Shown: positions 7,802 through 16,169, numbered from the stretch's first letter. The stretch is 34,062 bases of DNA from an uncultured Bacilli bacterium (GCA_934096015.1 CAKOLD010000007.1:1-34062); one strand, 5' to 3'. Notes: generated from the letters alone by a model not told the origin. A program made the numbers and translations.

Positions 7802-7829
7802 ATTATATCATTATTTTTATATTTAACAA
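7802..7829 (-). promoter_or_regulatory. Promoter upstream of the 232-aa gene and rimM-trmD
   Basis: TTGTTA (7824-7829), a 16-base spacer ending in TGA, and TATAAT (7802-7807) read leftward. The TG before the -10 makes it an extended -10 promoter. It begins just beyond the stop codon of the ligase-like gene. Confidence 0.65.
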
Positions 7830-7831
7830 TA

Positions 7832-8692
7832 TTATTTTATTATTTTTTTTAAAAAAGCATCAATAATAATATCATTTTTATCAACAGTAAGGTATTCTAC
7901 TAAACATTTAATTACAGGTTTTATAAATAGTGTATTTTCTAAGTTACTTATTATGCTTTTACTAGTACGATATGGTTTAGTTATATGTAATAAGTATTTT
8001 TTTATATTATATCCAGTTAATTTAACTTTTCCTTTATATTTTTGATTAGAATCACATATTATTAATTCTTTTATATCATTTTCATAAAAAGTTAAACCAC
8101 ATATGTAAAATTCATCTATTAAGTAGATTTTAAAATAATTCCAAGTATTTTGTTCATATAAGCTATATTTATATTTTGCTATAACACTATTTAAGTTATA
8201 TTTATAAATATTATTAATTAATTTATCTGGGCTATTATATAAATATTTTGATATAAATAATTTATTATTTGATTTAAAGTTTTTGTTTATGATTTTTTTT
8301 CTAACAATTAGTGGAGTCGTTAATAAGGATTTATCATTGAAATATAAAATATCAGTTATAATTAAATTAACTGGTCTTTTTAAACTATAATTGATAATAA
8401 TAGATTTATTAGTTAAGTTATATCTAGTTTGAGGATAATATTTATTAAATTTCTTATTATTTTTTAAAACTATTACTCCATCTAAGATACAATTTGATTT
8501 AATGTTATCTTTTAAGTCTAATAACTCAGGAAATTTATAAGTTATATCATTTTTCTTATTATCAATTATCTTAATATTATTATTTATTATAATTAATACT
8601 CGTATTCCTTTATATTTCATTTCATATATATAATCATTACTATTAAATATAGGAGATTCCACAGGCTCTATAATATCAATATCATTTATCAT
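7832..8692 (-). CDS. ATP-dependent DNA ligase-like protein with altered active site (286 aa)
   Basis: The architecture fits the nucleotidyltransferase plus OB-fold core of small ATP-dependent ligases (LigD/LigB type, about 270-310 aa). The start IIEPVESPIF resembles the substrate-pocket entry strand. Motif I is K26-Y-K28-G29-I-R31, where KxDGxR is expected: the adenylated lysine is kept but Asp is Lys. Motif III is DGV (71-73) instead of DGE. Motif IIIa (TDILYFNDKSL) is good. Motif IV is NSVIAK (168-173) instead of EGVVAK, and motif V keeps W184 and K188. Residues beyond 190 would be the OB fold. Loss of the motif I Asp and motif III Glu argues against normal ligation. It could be an inactive or repurposed paralogue. 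No clear Shine-Dalgarno is seen. Confidence 0.7.
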   Translation of the reverse strand: MINDIDIIEPVESPIFNSNDYIYEMKYKGIRVLIIINNNIKIIDNKKNDITYKFPELLDLKDNIKSNCILDGVIVLKNNKKFNKYYPQTRYNLTNKSIIINYSLKRPVNLIITDILYFNDKSLLTTPLIVRKKIINKNFKSNNKLFISKYLYNSPDKLINNIYKYNLNSVIAKYKYSLYEQNTWNYFKIYLIDEFYICGLTFYENDIKELIICDSNQKYKGKVKLTGYNIKKYLLHITKPYRTSKSIISNLENTLFIKPVIKCLVEYLTVDKNDIIIDAFLKKIIK

Positions 8693-8724
8693 ATTATTAG
8701 TTTAATTATATATAATAAATTTAT

Positions 8725-8751
8725 ACAAAAAAAATCAGCGATTAGCTGATT
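8725..8751 (-). terminator. Terminator of the TasA-like gene
   Basis: On the minus strand a perfect 7-bp stem, AATCAGC/GCTGATT (8745-8751 with 8733-8739), has a 5-base loop and is followed by eight T. It overlaps the stop codon of the surface-protein gene and separates it from the ligase-like gene. Confidence 0.9.
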
Positions 8752-10732
8752 ATTTAATTTCTATATTACTTGGATTAATGTTAGTATTTATTCTAAAAGT
8801 ATTTGTACCTTCTAAAGTTTGAATATTTGGTAATGTTATATTATTTTCTTTAGGAGTTTCTAGTGCATAATATATCTTATTATCTTTTAAATCATTTTTT
8901 AAATTATCTAAATTAGTATAATTATCATCAACTATGTATATATTTTTTTCTTTGGCATTTCCAAAAGCACATTTGTTAATTTTGAAAGAAGATTTTGCTT
9001 GATAAATATTTGATAGTAATTCTACTCCTTTTTTTCTATCATAACGAGTGCGTAGAGCAAAAAAACCATAAGGATATTCTGAGGATATTCCGTAATAATC
9101 TCCTTTTAAATCATTTATCTTGTCAATTTCTGTTGTTCTAACTATTTTTTGTTCTTTAAAATCTATATAATCAGCATAATCTCCTACTTTTCTTAAAGGT
9201 TCATCTAAATAAATATTAGTTGTAACTGGTTCGATGTATGGCTTGTACTCTGTTGCTACATTACCTTCTTCTATTTGAGGTTTTATAATTAAATTATCTA
9301 CTGTCTTCCCGCTTTTAATAAGAGAAAATATTCTTATTCCAGTATAATGTTCCCTATTTAAGTTTATAGTTACACCATTACCTTTATCATATTTTTGCCA
9401 TAGTCTTTTGTCGCCATTGTATGCTTCAATGTATAACCAAGCATCTGGTGTACCGCCAGTTAACGTGTATATTCCCTTAGGGAGAGTATAATTATCTTGT
9501 TTTTTTAGTATAAAATATGTATCTTCCGTTGTAGTACCAGTAAATGATATAAGTCCATCATTTAGTTTAATTGTAACACCACTCCTTGTTATATTGCCTG
9601 CTGAAGTATAATTAGGGCTTATTAAATTTTTACCACTAACAGTTACTGGTATTTTATAACCATAAGGTTCATATTCTGAAGCTGTAGTGCCTTCTTCTAT
9701 CATCATTCCAACTTCTACATTATCAAATGTTACATTTTCTTTAAGTATATTTATTCCTAAAAGAGCTTGATATGTCTCAGTTGCTGTAAATGTTATGGTT
9801 TTATCTAGTCTACAACTTGTTCCTTTAAATTCTGATGTTTGTTTATCTGCTAACAATACTGCAAAAGTATCTGATTCTGTTGTTCCACTTAAAATGTGAC
9901 ATGATAATGTGTAGGTTTTACCTGCTTCAATTAAAAATCCTTCATTAAAAGCATTTAATAAATTTCTACCACCTGTTGATGTTGAAGTACCATTTAAAAT
10001 TATTGTATTCTTACCATTAGTAGAGGTTTGAGTTATTCCAACTTGTTCCCTAGTTTGCGTACTAGTATAGTTTGGATATAAGTTTTTAGTTTTATCTCCT
10101 ACACTTTCTATCTCAACTGGATTATCTGGTGTTGGTATTCCCCTTTGGATACTATTTCCATATATTCTATAGTTTTCTATAGAGTTTCCATTTCCTATGA
10201 ATGTTACGCTGTTTTTTACTTCATCTCCTATATTTACTCGTATACTTAATGTGGAACCCATATCTATACTTTGATCTACATCTGTTAGGTTTGCATATGT
10301 AACTGTTAAACTATAACTTTTAGTTACTCCACTTTCTATTTCTACACTATCTAATAAGGTTGTTTCATAGGTTGGTATTGTTCCCTTATTTATTTCCGTA
10401 TTTCCTTCTTTTAAAATATATGTCCAATCTTCTGTTCTGGTAAATGTATTTGTTATATTATCTAGTTTAATACTATATGTTGCAGTATCATCTCCAGTAT
10501 TCTTTACACTAAATGTTTTAGTTGCAGTATATCCTGGTTCTATCTCTGCTGCTTCTATTACTCCGTTTCCATCGGCATAGGTTATTTCTAATTTTTTACC
10601 TACTGAACTTATAGTTTTTTCATTAGTATTGCCAATTACTTTTGTTTTATAATAAGCGTATGTTAATCCTAATAACAATATTGTTATTAAAAATAAAGCT
10701 ATTCCTGATATTATTATATGTTTATTTTTCAT
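8750..10732 (-). CDS. Secreted TasA-like protein with phage-tail-type repeats (660 aa)
   Basis: A predicted exported surface protein. Residues 6-27 form a hydrophobic segment ending in LTYAYYKT, the signal-region style of TasA/camelysin proteins. Residues of about 30-172 fit the TasA-type beta domain (EIEPGYTATKTFSVKNTGDD). The rest resembles phage tail-tip or receptor-binding proteins. YGNSIQRGIPTPDNPVEIES near 191-210 is followed by two related units, about 216-357 and 368-499. Each opens with KNL and PNYTS and closes with IEEG, a short linker and EYxPY. A tail-fibre-like module follows (TNIYLDEPLRKVGDYADYID). No LPXTG or second anchor is seen. The promoter carries a 12-base homopolymer, which suggests phase-variable expression. 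Adhesion or matrix function is inferred. Confidence 0.82.
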   Translation of the reverse strand: MKNKHIIISGIALFLITILLLGLTYAYYKTKVIGNTNEKTISSVGKKLEITYADGNGVIEAAEIEPGYTATKTFSVKNTGDDTATYSIKLDNITNTFTRTEDWTYILKEGNTEINKGTIPTYETTLLDSVEIESGVTKSYSLTVTYANLTDVDQSIDMGSTLSIRVNIGDEVKNSVTFIGNGNSIENYRIYGNSIQRGIPTPDNPVEIESVGDKTKNLYPNYTSTQTREQVGITQTSTNGKNTIILNGTSTSTGGRNLLNAFNEGFLIEAGKTYTLSCHILSGTTESDTFAVLLADKQTSEFKGTSCRLDKTITFTATETYQALLGINILKENVTFDNVEVGMMIEEGTTASEYEPYGYKIPVTVSGKNLISPNYTSAGNITRSGVTIKLNDGLISFTGTTTEDTYFILKKQDNYTLPKGIYTLTGGTPDAWLYIEAYNGDKRLWQKYDKGNGVTINLNREHYTGIRIFSLIKSGKTVDNLIIKPQIEEGNVATEYKPYIEPVTTNIYLDEPLRKVGDYADYIDFKEQKIVRTTEIDKINDLKGDYYGISSEYPYGFFALRTRYDRKKGVELLSNIYQAKSSFKINKCAFGNAKEKNIYIVDDNYTNLDNLKNDLKDNKIYYALETPKENNITLPNIQTLEGTNTFRINTNINPSNIEIK

Positions 10733-10820
10733 ACTTCACATCCTAATGTTATACTACTACATTAATATAGAATATTTTGTCTAATTTTATAAGATGACAG
10801 AGAACCCTATACTACTTACT

Positions 10821-10851
10821 ATTATACATTTAGCCCCCCCCCCCCTGTCAA
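10821..10851 (-). promoter_or_regulatory. Promoter with poly-G spacer (candidate phase-variable switch)
   Basis: Read on the minus strand, exact TTGACA (10846-10851) is followed by 12 G (10834-10845), CTAAATG and exact TATAAT (10821-10826). The spacer is 19 bases; the optimum of 17 would need ten G. The run lies wholly inside the spacer and nowhere in the coding sequence, so slippage would change promoter strength and not the reading frame. The predicted start point near 10814 leaves a leader of about 80 bases before the ATG at 10732, which has AGGA upstream. Confidence 0.75.
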
Positions 10852-10861
10852 GAGGCTAAAT
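10828..10861. repeat. 8-bp inverted repeat around the -35 box and poly-C tract
   Basis: ATTTAGCC (10828-10835) and GGCTAAAT (10854-10861) form a perfect inverted repeat with an 18-base centre holding the C run and the -35 box. It includes part of the priA stop codon. On the minus strand no T tract follows, so as a priA terminator it would be weak. It could also be a protein-binding site or a DNA hairpin. Confidence 0.5.
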
Positions 10862-13024
10862 TTTTAGAGGATTATTGTCTATTTCTAAAAAAACTTTGGA
10901 TTCATTAACATAGAGATCATCTAAAAGTTTGATTTGATTAAATAATTCTTCTGATTTTTTATATTTAATTATAATTTGTAATCTATAAATATTTTTTATT
11001 TTAAACATACTGGCAGTAGTTGGTCCTAAAATTAAATAATCTTTACTTAAATTTTTATTTAAATAATTAAATACTTTTGTAGCGTTTTTACTACATAAAT
11101 CATAATCATTACTACAAATTTTTATAGAAAGCAGATAATAATATGGAGGATAATTTAATCTTTTTCTTAGATTCATTTCATAGTTAAATAATCCTTTATA
11201 GTCATTATTTTTAACTAAATTTAATGTTATATTATCAGGATTATATGTTTGAATAATTACTTCTCCTAATAGATCACTTCTACCTGCTCTTCCACTAACT
11301 TGGTTAAGTAAACTAAAAGTTCTTTCGCCACTTCTAAAGTCAGGGATATTTAAAGATTCATCTGCATTAATAACACCAACTAGTGTTACATAAGGAAAAT
11401 CTAAACCTTTACTGATCATTTGAGTTCCAATAACTATATCGTATTCTCGAGATTCAATACTTTTAATAATTTTTTCATGGCTACCTTTTCTAGATGTAGT
11501 ATCTTTATCCATTCTAACTATTTTAGCTTCTTTAAATTCTTTTTTTATTTCTTCTTCTAACTTTTCTGTACCAAGGCCAAAATCTCTAATAGCATTCTCC
11601 TTACAATTTGGACACGTATTACTTTTAAATACAGTGTATCCACAATAATGACATCTTAATTGATTGGATGTTTTGTGATAAGTTAAGGATATTTCACAGT
11701 GGGGGCATTTATAGACGTATCCACAGTTTTGGCAGTTTATGTAAGTAGAAAAACCTCTTCTATTTAAAAGTAGCATAACTTGTTCTTTTTTATTTAGTCT
11801 ATCTCTTATTTTATTTTTTAATTCATCACTTAATATCATATTATGTTTTTTTACTTCATCCATCATGTTAATAATACTAACAATTGGTAATTTACTATTT
11901 CCTACTCTTTTATCTAATACTAGTAATTTATAAACTCCTTTTAAGGCTCTGGCATAACTTTCTAAACTAGGTGTTGCACTTCCTAATATTACTGGGCAGT
12001 TATTATACTCTCCTCTAAATTTGGCACAGTCTATAGCATTATATCTAGGATTATTTTCTTGTTTATAGGTACTAGAGTGTTCTTCATCTATTATAATAAC
12101 TCCTATATTTTTTAAAGGGGCAAATATGGCACTTCTGGTTCCTACTACAATGGATACTTCTCCATTTAGAATCTTTTTATATTCATCAAATTTTTCTCCT
12201 TGGCTTAATGATGAATGTAATATTGCTACATTTTTACCAAATCTAGAATAAAATCTATTTACTATTTGAGTAGTTAGACTAATTTCTGGTACACATACTA
12301 AAGCTGTTTTTTTATTTTTAATTACTTTATCTATTAAAGACATATAGACTTCGGTTTTTCCACTTCCAGTTACACCATGTAGTAAATAAGTATTATATTC
12401 ATTTAAAGAGACTTTTTCTACTACTAAACTTTGTTCTTTAGTTAAATTTCTTTTAATATAATTTTCATCTGTAATATTAAGTCTATACTTAGGTTCTTTA
12501 ATTATATGTATTAAGTTAAGTTCTTGTAATTTTTTTATACTAGATAAATTAAATTTATTTTTTAAACATCTTTTATTTTCTATAAGTGTGGTTAATATTT
12601 CATTTTGAACTTTAGCTCTTTTATTATTTTCAATATATTTTTTTATTTCTACTTTTTCTTTATTTAATTCTAGGTATTCATCATATAATTGATAATTACT
12701 TTTAGATTCAGTTATTTTTAAACTAGTTGGTAGCATTGCTTGATAGGCTGTCATTAGACTACATATTACGTTATCTTTAATAAAATATCCAAGTTTTAAT
12801 AGTTCGTCATTAAGAATTAAATCATCATTAACTATTTCGATAATATCTTTAGTTTCAATGTCACAACTGTCTACTATATCCATTACAATACCAATTAGTT
12901 GTTGTTTACCAAAAGGAACTTTAACTCGGCATCCTTTTTTTACTTTCATAGCATCTGGTATTTTGTAAGTAAACATTTTATCTAATGATTTAACTTTATA
13001 TTCAATTAAAACTAACGCATACAT
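10856..13024 (-). CDS. priA: Primosomal protein N' (replication restart helicase PriA)
   Basis: PriA recognises stalled forks and reloads the replicative helicase. The N-terminal DNA-binding part begins MYALVLIEYKVKSLDKMFTYKIP. The helicase core shows Walker A HGVTGSGKTEVY (about residues 216-227) and the DEEH box with DEEHSSTYKQ (about 315-324). The cysteine-rich zinc domain has eight Cys in four CxxC pairs (CQNCGYVYKCPHC, then CHYCG and CPNC). Motif V/VI follows with GTQMISKGLDFP and QVSGRAGR. The length of 722 aa is slightly below the usual 730-800. AAAGGTGA precedes the ATG. It lies downstream of greA but is separated by a strong terminator. Confidence 0.96.
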   Translation of the reverse strand: MYALVLIEYKVKSLDKMFTYKIPDAMKVKKGCRVKVPFGKQQLIGIVMDIVDSCDIETKDIIEIVNDDLILNDELLKLGYFIKDNVICSLMTAYQAMLPTSLKITESKSNYQLYDEYLELNKEKVEIKKYIENNKRAKVQNEILTTLIENKRCLKNKFNLSSIKKLQELNLIHIIKEPKYRLNITDENYIKRNLTKEQSLVVEKVSLNEYNTYLLHGVTGSGKTEVYMSLIDKVIKNKKTALVCVPEISLTTQIVNRFYSRFGKNVAILHSSLSQGEKFDEYKKILNGEVSIVVGTRSAIFAPLKNIGVIIIDEEHSSTYKQENNPRYNAIDCAKFRGEYNNCPVILGSATPSLESYARALKGVYKLLVLDKRVGNSKLPIVSIINMMDEVKKHNMILSDELKNKIRDRLNKKEQVMLLLNRRGFSTYINCQNCGYVYKCPHCEISLTYHKTSNQLRCHYCGYTVFKSNTCPNCKENAIRDFGLGTEKLEEEIKKEFKEAKIVRMDKDTTSRKGSHEKIIKSIESREYDIVIGTQMISKGLDFPYVTLVGVINADESLNIPDFRSGERTFSLLNQVSGRAGRSDLLGEVIIQTYNPDNITLNLVKNNDYKGLFNYEMNLRKRLNYPPYYYLLSIKICSNDYDLCSKNATKVFNYLNKNLSKDYLILGPTTASMFKIKNIYRLQIIIKYKKSEELFNQIKLLDDLYVNESKVFLEIDNNPLKI

Positions 13025-13050
13025 ATAATCACCTTTTTCATTTTATCATT

Positions 13051-13080
13051 AAAAAAATCGTTAAGCAATGTTAACGATTT
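13051..13080 (-). terminator. Terminator of greA
   Basis: A 10-bp perfect stem, AAATCGTTAA (13071-13080 read on minus) with TTAACGATTT (13055-13064), has a 6-base loop. A T run follows on the minus strand. It overlaps the greA stop codon. Confidence 0.9.
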
Positions 13081-13531
13081 TAATATCATAACTTCCAGTA
13101 GGACTTTCAACACTTATAATATCTCCTACTTTTTTATTCATAATAGCTTTCCCAATTGGAGATTCATTTGATATTTTATTTTCAAATGGATCAGCTTCTA
13201 AAGAACCAACTATTTGATAAACCTCATCTTCATCATCTTCAACATAATTTATTGTAACAGTTGTACCAACCGTAACTTCGTTGTTTCCTTTTTTTTCAAT
13301 TATTTTAGCATTTTCTAACATATATTCTAATTCTTTGATTCTTGCTTCTACTTTGGCTTGTTGATCTCTAGCAGCATCGTAGTCGGCATTTTCAGATAAA
13401 TCTCCTAATGCACGAGCTTCTTTAATAGCTTCAATGATTTCATTTCTAGTTTCATTTTTTAATTTATTTAATTCAGTTTCTAGTTCTAAATAACCTTCCG
13501 CTGTTAATAAGACTTCTTTTTTATTTGACAT
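13061..13531 (-). CDS. greA: Transcription elongation factor GreA
   Basis: GreA rescues backtracked RNA polymerase by stimulating transcript cleavage through the secondary channel. The N-terminal coiled coil is complete, with LTAEGYLELETELNKLK and the tip acidic residues in GDLSENADYDAARDQQ. The C-terminal globular domain follows, with SPIGKAIMNKKVGD. An in-frame ATG lies 9 codons further upstream, but the ATG at 13531 has AAAGGG nine bases upstream and gives 156 aa, the normal GreA length (157-158). A perfect promoter lies inside the end of the preceding gene, so greA is transcribed at least partly on its own. Confidence 0.97.
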   Translation of the reverse strand: MSNKKEVLLTAEGYLELETELNKLKNETRNEIIEAIKEARALGDLSENADYDAARDQQAKVEARIKELEYMLENAKIIEKKGNNEVTVGTTVTINYVEDDEDEVYQIVGSLEADPFENKISNESPIGKAIMNKKVGDIISVESPTGSYDIKIVNIA

Positions 13532-13566
13532 AATAAACAACCCTTTCTTGTTTTGCAACTTACATG

Positions 13567-13595
13567 ATAATACTACAAAACTACTTAAATGTCAA
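13567..13595 (-). promoter_or_regulatory. Promoter of greA
   Basis: TTGACA (13590-13595), a 17-base spacer and TATTAT (13567-13572) read toward greA. The -35 box is formed by the last sense codons of trhP2 (TTT GAC ATT), so the promoter is embedded in coding sequence. Confidence 0.85.
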
Positions 13596-14778
13596 ATACT
13601 TTAATTCTCATTAAATCATACTTGTTTAGTTTATTTGGACAAGTAAATTTTACTATCATTCTTGGATGATTTGCTACTTCAATTAAATTATTAGATTCAT
13701 CATAAATATCAGGAATTGTGTAGTTAAAAGTTTCCATATTGGGTCCAAAAAATTGGACAATGTCGCCTTTTTTAAAATAGTTTCTTTGTTCAAGAGTTAC
13801 TATATTATCTTCATAGTCTAAGACGATTCCTAAAAAGTCTTGATTACTTATTTCATCTCTTCCAAGAAAATATTGCTCTTTTTCGGTTGGTAGGCCATCA
13901 AAGAATTGAGGCGTACTTTCTCTATTAGCACATCTATTTAAAACATTTAAGCAATAACTAGTATATGCATCTGTTAAAGTATTATTTACAATTTTATCTA
14001 TTAATCTTCTGTAAATTAAAATAACGGTAGAGATATAATAAATGCTTCGCATTCTTCCTTCTATTTTAAAAGAATTAACACCAATATTAATCATTTCTTT
14101 TATAAAAGGAACCATATTTAAATCTTTAGGAGTCATGGAAAAAACATCATCACATATTTTATTATTATTTAAATCTAAGTAATCAAAAGTCCAACGGCAT
14201 ATTTGAGCACAACCTCCACGATTAGAATCTCTTAATGTACAGTAATTGGAAAGAATGCAACGTCCACTGATGCTTGTACACATTGCTCCATGGATAAAAC
14301 ATTCTAAATCTAAGTTGGATTCTTTTTTGATTTTTTCGATATCTTTTTTGCTACATTCTCTTGCAAGAACTAATCTTTTAGCCCCAATATTTTTATAAAA
14401 TAAAGCGGCTTCATAATTCATTATACTGGCTTGAGTGGAAACGTGAAGTTCTAATTTTAAATTAAGTTTATTAACTAAATTCATTACTAGAATATCACTA
14501 GCAATTATGCCATCTACATTAACATTATCTAAATATTTTAAGTAATCTTCTAATCCGGTAATATCTTCGTCATGAAAGACTATATTAACGGTTACGTAAA
14601 CTTTTTTATTTAAATTATGAGCGTACTTTACCGCTTCTTTTATTTCTTCTAAATTAAAATTTTTAGCGTTGGCTCGTAAACTAAAGTTAGCTCCTCCAAT
14701 ATAAACTGCATCGGCTCCATATCTAAAAGCATATTGCATCCTTTCAAAATCACCTGCTGGGCTAAGAAGTTCTATCAC
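13585..14778 (-). CDS. trhP2: U32 family protein, tRNA 5-hydroxyuridine synthesis (TrhP2/YrrO type)
   Basis: U32 proteins of this type, called peptidases for historical reasons, take part in prephenate-dependent hydroxylation of U34 in tRNA. Signatures are IELLSPAGDFERMQYAFRYG at the start, the GADAVYIGG block, and CFIHGAMCTSISGRC with further Cys in SNYCTLRDSNRGGCAQICRW. The C-terminal beta domain (FLGIVLDYEDNIVTLEQRN) is present. The GTG at 14778 is chosen because AGGTG sits six bases upstream and MIELLSPAGD is the usual start; an in-frame GTG three codons upstream overlaps the Shine-Dalgarno. It overlaps trhP1 by 17 bases. The order trmR-trhP1-trhP2-greA matches B. subtilis yrrM-yrrN-yrrO-(udk)-greA. 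Confidence 0.88.
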   Translation of the reverse strand: MIELLSPAGDFERMQYAFRYGADAVYIGGANFSLRANAKNFNLEEIKEAVKYAHNLNKKVYVTVNIVFHDEDITGLEDYLKYLDNVNVDGIIASDILVMNLVNKLNLKLELHVSTQASIMNYEAALFYKNIGAKRLVLARECSKKDIEKIKKESNLDLECFIHGAMCTSISGRCILSNYCTLRDSNRGGCAQICRWTFDYLDLNNNKICDDVFSMTPKDLNMVPFIKEMINIGVNSFKIEGRMRSIYYISTVILIYRRLIDKIVNNTLTDAYTSYCLNVLNRCANRESTPQFFDGLPTEKEQYFLGRDEISNQDFLGIVLDYEDNIVTLEQRNYFKKGDIVQFFGPNMETFNYTIPDIYDESNNLIEVANHPRMIVKFTCPNKLNKYDLMRIKVFDI

Positions 14779-15571
14779 TTTTATCACCTACTTTAAATAT
14801 AGTTTTTTTATTTAAGAAACCTAAATAAGAGTTAGGCATTAAACCAGTTTTGATAAAATCAATTATTTCTTTAGGATCTGTATCTAAATTATTTATATAA
14901 TAGTATTTAATGTTATTATCATTTAATTTTTTTAAAATAGAATAGTAATTAAAGTATAGAAAATCAAATAGTATTGTTCCATATTCATTTTCTTTTGCTA
15001 AAAAAGTATTACCATCTATGTTCTCTTTTAAAAAGGCTTTATTGTTGTTTTTTAAATTTTTATATTTATTAAAATTAGTTAATAGTGTTCTTCTTGAGTA
15101 CATGGCCATGTTTTTACCTAATACATTAAAAACAACTGGTTTTGTAACATTATTGATTATGTTAATAATTTCTGATTCAGTGATAGAATTACTTAAAACA
15201 GCACTATCACATTTGTTTAGCCAATAATTAATGCTTAATAAATTGGTTCCCATTTGAACTTGGTTCCATATTAAAGGAATATTAGAATCTGCTAAAATAT
15301 TATAAACTGCAAGGTCTTCAAAGAATATTCCTTTAACAAAGTTTAGTTTAGGAACTATTTCTTTGAATGAGTCAACTGTTTTATTATCCATCATTCTATT
15401 TATTAAAAGAAATACATTTACATCTAAGGATTTTAGTTCATCTAAAGAAAAAGTATTATATCCAATACTAAATTTTTCTATAGCAAAAAGAAAATTAGTT
15501 ATACCAATTTTCTTATACTCATCTATTTCATTTAAATTATTTATATTAATTATTATTTTGTCTGTTTTCAT
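14762..15571 (-). CDS. trhP1: U32-like partner protein (TrhP1/YrrN type)
   Basis: This is the smaller, divergent U32-type protein that sits just before TrhP2 in many Bacillota. It resembles half of a U32 TIM barrel: repeated IxxxxNNLNEIDEYKK and GITNFLFAIE elements, LINRMMDN, and IPLIWNQVQMGTNLLSINYW. Near residue 150, VVFNVLGKNMAMYSRR aligns with the region that is a Cys-rich HGAMC block in TrhP2, but the cysteines are missing here. It therefore probably acts only with TrhP2. It overlaps trmR by 26 bases and trhP2 by 17, a tightly coupled trio. No clear Shine-Dalgarno precedes the start; coupling probably provides initiation. The name rests on synteny plus weak similarity. Confidence 0.75.
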   Translation of the reverse strand: MKTDKIIININNLNEIDEYKKIGITNFLFAIEKFSIGYNTFSLDELKSLDVNVFLLINRMMDNKTVDSFKEIVPKLNFVKGIFFEDLAVYNILADSNIPLIWNQVQMGTNLLSINYWLNKCDSAVLSNSITESEIINIINNVTKPVVFNVLGKNMAMYSRRTLLTNFNKYKNLKNNNKAFLKENIDGNTFLAKENEYGTILFDFLYFNYYSILKKLNDNNIKYYYINNLDTDPKEIIDFIKTGLMPNSYLGFLNKKTIFKVGDKSDRTS

Positions 15572-16154
15572 TTTTTTTAAAGCTTACTGATAAGCCATCT
15601 CCAATATCATAAAATTTAGTAACATAGTCTTTATTATTTTTTAAAAATTCTATATAATTTTCTATCTTGGTTACTATTCCTCTGACGTTTTTACTTTTAA
15701 TAGATCCTTTATTGTTTACAAGTCCATGGAAATGTAAATTGTCTGTAATAATTACTCCTCCTGGGTTTAAATAATTACAGAATTTTTCAAAATATTTGAT
15801 GTATTGTCCTTTGGCAGCGTCTATAAATATTAAATCATATTTATGACCAGCTAGGTTAACATCTAAGGCATCATTATAAACTACTTCAATACGTTTATCA
15901 AAACCACTTTTGTTAATGTTTTTAACTGCTTCTCTATAACGTTTATCATCTTTTTCAATTGTAGTTATTTCACAAATATCATTAGCATTCGCCATTAGAA
16001 TTGCACTATAACCTATGGCTGTACCTATTTCTAAAATACTTTTTACTTTATTTAATTTTATATACTTCATAATAAATTTGATTGATTCAAATTCAATTAT
16101 GGGAACATTATTAGCCCCTGCATATCGTTCCATTTCTAAAATTAATTCTTTCAT
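15546..16154 (-). CDS. trmR: tRNA 5-hydroxyuridine methyltransferase TrmR (YrrM type)
   Basis: A class I SAM-dependent O-methyltransferase of the catechol-O-methyltransferase-like family. Motif I is ILEIGTAIGYSAILMA (about residues 40-55). The acidic motif is EITTIEKDDKRY and the metal-binding region is DLIFIDAAKGQYIKYFE. NLHFHGLV follows. In B. subtilis the homologue methylates 5-hydroxyuridine at tRNA position 34 to 5-methoxyuridine. Position directly before the two U32 genes that make the hydroxyuridine supports that role over a generic small-molecule methyltransferase. Length (202 aa) is normal. It follows mltG closely, as in B. subtilis. Confidence 0.88.
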   Translation of the reverse strand: MKELILEMERYAGANNVPIIEFESIKFIMKYIKLNKVKSILEIGTAIGYSAILMANANDICEITTIEKDDKRYREAVKNINKSGFDKRIEVVYNDALDVNLAGHKYDLIFIDAAKGQYIKYFEKFCNYLNPGGVIITDNLHFHGLVNNKGSIKSKNVRGIVTKIENYIEFLKNNKDYVTKFYDIGDGLSVSFKKNENRQNNN

Positions 16155-16169
16155 TTTAACAACTACTTT

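Noticed and set aside
10834..10845. G-quadruplex
   Set aside because: A single run of 12 G without neighbouring G runs is better explained as a slippage tract within promoter spacing; an intramolecular quadruplex from it would have minimal loops and is speculative.
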